A stretch of DNA of 64,000 bases. It comes from Tetrahymena elliotti 4EA (Eukaryota; Ciliophora; Oligohymenophorea; Hymenostomatida; Tetrahymenidae). The stretch lies in NCBI GenBank assembly GCA_000231825.2, contig JH720299.1, forward strand, positions 178,270-242,269, written 5' to 3'. The position numbers and the translations under genes are program-made. The notes beneath the pieces were generated by a model. The model was not told the DNA's origin. It did not search any database and was given only the letters and a program-made list of their open reading frames with translations. This document shows positions 62,001 through 64,000 of this stretch, piece by piece (the stretch's first letter is position 1; each line of letters opens with the position of its first letter).

Positions 62001-64000
62001 CATCACTTTATTTTATTTCTTAATTCAGAGCTCTTGTAGTTGATACTTGCTGTAAAGGGGATTGCAAGGTTTAATTATCAATTTAAAATTAAGGAGAATT
62101 AAACTGAGATGAATCTTATTCTTGACTATTTGTAAGCTATGTATTATTGTCTTATTTTAAAAACTTTTCAACTTACTCAAATTAATTCAATTATGAAGGA
62201 TAAAGCTCATTAAATTCTACATCTTCTTCTTCTTATTGTTCTTCCTATGTCTAATTTTTTTATTATTCAGTATATTAAGCACTATTTTCCTTTACCAAGT
62301 TTTGAGTATTGAGACCAGGAATTTTTATTTTATTCTTTTATTTTGAAAAAAAATTTTCTCCTATCTCAAAGTTTTCGTTTTAATCTGCTGAAAAATTTGT
62401 TTAGAATCTTTAAGAGTAGTGGCTAGATTCAATAGTATTTTCTATAGTAATAACATCCTCTTAATCTTCTAAAAAAGCTTAACTTCTTAAGAAAGGATTT
62501 GCTTTTTGCTCATTACATTTCTAAGTATCCAATAATTCTAAAAAGTAATATGATTTAGTTTTCTCTTTATGATTTTGCTCATAAAAGTAAGAACAAATCT
62601 ATAAGTTAAAAGATATTTCTAATTCCCTATGCAGATTACTATTTTCATAAAACTTAAAAAAAATATTTGTAGAAATGAGTTTTGTAAATTTAAATTTTTC
62701 CAAATTATTTGAGTAATTTTAATCACCTTAAAAAATAATTTAAACCAAATTCTATCAATATATATGTAGGCAGAAATAATTATATTTTTAAAAATATTTG
62801 ATTAAAAAATATCAAATCATGAATTAAAAATTTGGTTTGAAAATATTAAGGTATATTTTAATTGAAATTAAAAATTAGTTAATTAAATTGTTTTATAAAT
62901 TACTTTTGAATTTTTCTTCAAAAACTGAGATATTTATTTATAATACTAAGTCAAATCATTTTGCTCTGATTATTGATTTTTTTATTTTTAGCTTGAGTAA
63001 TGGCTAACAAATTAACTCAGTTTGGAGTTTAACTCTAAGAAATTATAGGGAATTTTAATGTTATAAACTTTTTCCTAGCATAAATTTATGCACAATTTCT
63101 TTTAATTTGGATTATTAAATACAGTTTTTTGAGTTGCTGAATCAAATTTTTCATAATGCTTCCTAATAACTCTTAGAATCTATGGAACTATTAAGAAAAT
63201 ATAAAAATTATTATTCACTTAAGATGGCTAAAGATCTCTAAAGTATTCTTCCATCTATTTATTTTAAGAATAATAAAATAAATTCTAATGAAATATTAAT
63301 TAGATGATTTTTATCAGGGTAGTATTTTAATTTTTCATTTCCTAAAAATAATTGATGAAGTTATTTGAATTATTTTATCTGAAAACTTACTCAAATAAAA
63401 AAAAAATCATAATTTGGAGAATGTCTTTTTAAATTTCTTTGTTTTCTTATAATTTTGATGAATTTAATCACTAACACAATTTATTAAAAAATGAATTAAT
63501 TTATTCCCATATTTATATTTAAAGAATTTTAAAATTTGTATTATTACCTTCTACTTTTATTAGAGTTATTATTATCTCTCTCTAAAATTAGAAAATTGTT
63601 CACTTTAATCTTTATAAATTTTGCTTTTGAAAAGTGAGCTAAATGCTTTATAAGAAGTACCTAATAGTCTTCCATAGCTATCAAATAAAATATAAGAATT
63701 TGTTGTATTTCTCTTTAATAAAGTAGTGTAGATACAGCAATCATCATAATTTTCAAAAGAAAAATTGAAGTAAATCTTTAGAGGAACTAAAAAACCTTTA
63801 GAATCAGAACCAAAAACTTAAATCTTTTATCCAAATAAATAAGAAAAACCTCTTTCAATTGAGCTTGATAGAAAATAATCATGAATATCACTAATATAGT
63901 TTGGTATTAAAGACTTAATATTTTTTATTTTAAAAACATCTTAATCAGTATATCCAAAATAATTTGCAATTTTAGATAGGTTATTGCTTATAATTTCTCC
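59097..64000 (-). CDS. 3' part of a giant TmcB-like PAS-domain transmembrane protein (partial)
   Basis: The minus-strand coding region ends at TGA 59099-59097 and runs off the right edge, so the N-terminal part is missing. At 64000-63620 lies a PAS domain (ISNNLSKIANYFGYTDQDV, KSLIPNYISDIHDYF, GRLLGTSYKAFSSLF) of the type found in the large TmcB-like proteins of ciliates and Dictyostelium. Polar regulatory linkers follow (KIPGLNTQNLVKENSAQYT near 62300), then membrane segments near 60430-60340 (FTISITLFIYVMIFLFSMYL) and 59960-59910 (KIVFVSFICFLSIIFFGIS), a long extracytoplasmic segment, a last span (IQIYFIILGPIIFIIQIITI) and a tail (GLTLIPYSKMQEES). The expected role is a membrane sensor. Introns in the 60.5-63.6 kb part were not resolved. 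Confidence 0.75.

Noticed and set aside
1..64000. tRNA, rRNA, CRISPR arrays and bacterial-type operons
   Set aside because: No cloverleaf-like box A/B pairs, rRNA-like GC-rich blocks or regularly spaced repeats were seen, and the genes have introns and a ciliate code.

Overview
The window is protist nuclear DNA, very AT-rich, and reads as part of a Tetrahymena-like ciliate macronuclear chromosome. TAA and TAG occur throughout conserved domains where glutamine fits, every gene whose end can be placed stops at TGA, introns are short and AT-rich (about 40-165 nt, GT...AG), and several proteins have ciliate or ciliary relatives (tubulin glycylase, TmcB-like PAS membrane protein, MDH1B-type N-terminal domain). 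Genes therefore have to be read with TGA as the only stop. Exon limits given here come from reading frames and splice signals by eye. No tRNA, rRNA, CRISPR or telomere repeat was seen.

Layout. 1-6 kb: a possible gene tail, a multi-pass membrane protein, and a COP1-type RING protein that ends in a UBR-like zinc finger. 6-12 kb: importin-9/Kap114 on the minus strand. 13-21 kb: coiled-coil exons, a Nab2/ZC3H14-type CCCH protein, and a large TTLL3/8-like tubulin glycylase with a C-terminal IQ motif. 21-26 kb: a leucine-rich-repeat gene built of one repeat per exon, a CS-domain cochaperone-like protein (minus), and mitochondrial cpn10 (plus), the last two divergent. 27-34 kb (minus): a very long gene whose exons join ankyrin repeats, a complete anoctamin/TMEM16 core, a coiled coil, a B-box-like zinc finger and a calcineurin-B-like EF-hand segment. 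34-38 kb: an MDH1B-type thioredoxin-like protein without the dehydrogenase, touching a gene with an Ap4A-phosphorylase-like C-terminal domain. 38-46 kb: four tandem copies of an unrecognised family, one of them broken, followed by hairpin-bearing repeats. 46-48 kb: a secreted alpha-carbonic anhydrase that appears to have lost two zinc ligands. 49-55 kb: a 1,254-residue coiled-coil protein and a polyglutamine RING-like protein. 55-64 kb: a decayed 3' copy and then the real 3' part of a giant TmcB-like PAS membrane protein (minus, running off the right edge), with a small Cys-rich membrane protein between them.

The strongest candidate for something undescribed is the ankyrin-anoctamin-B-box-EF-hand gene. 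Most residues of its intramembrane Ca2+ site look replaced while an EF-hand is attached in cis, which would suggest a scramblase or channel with an external Ca2+ sensor. The four-copy tandem family and the short palindromic element present at two loci are the next most interesting.
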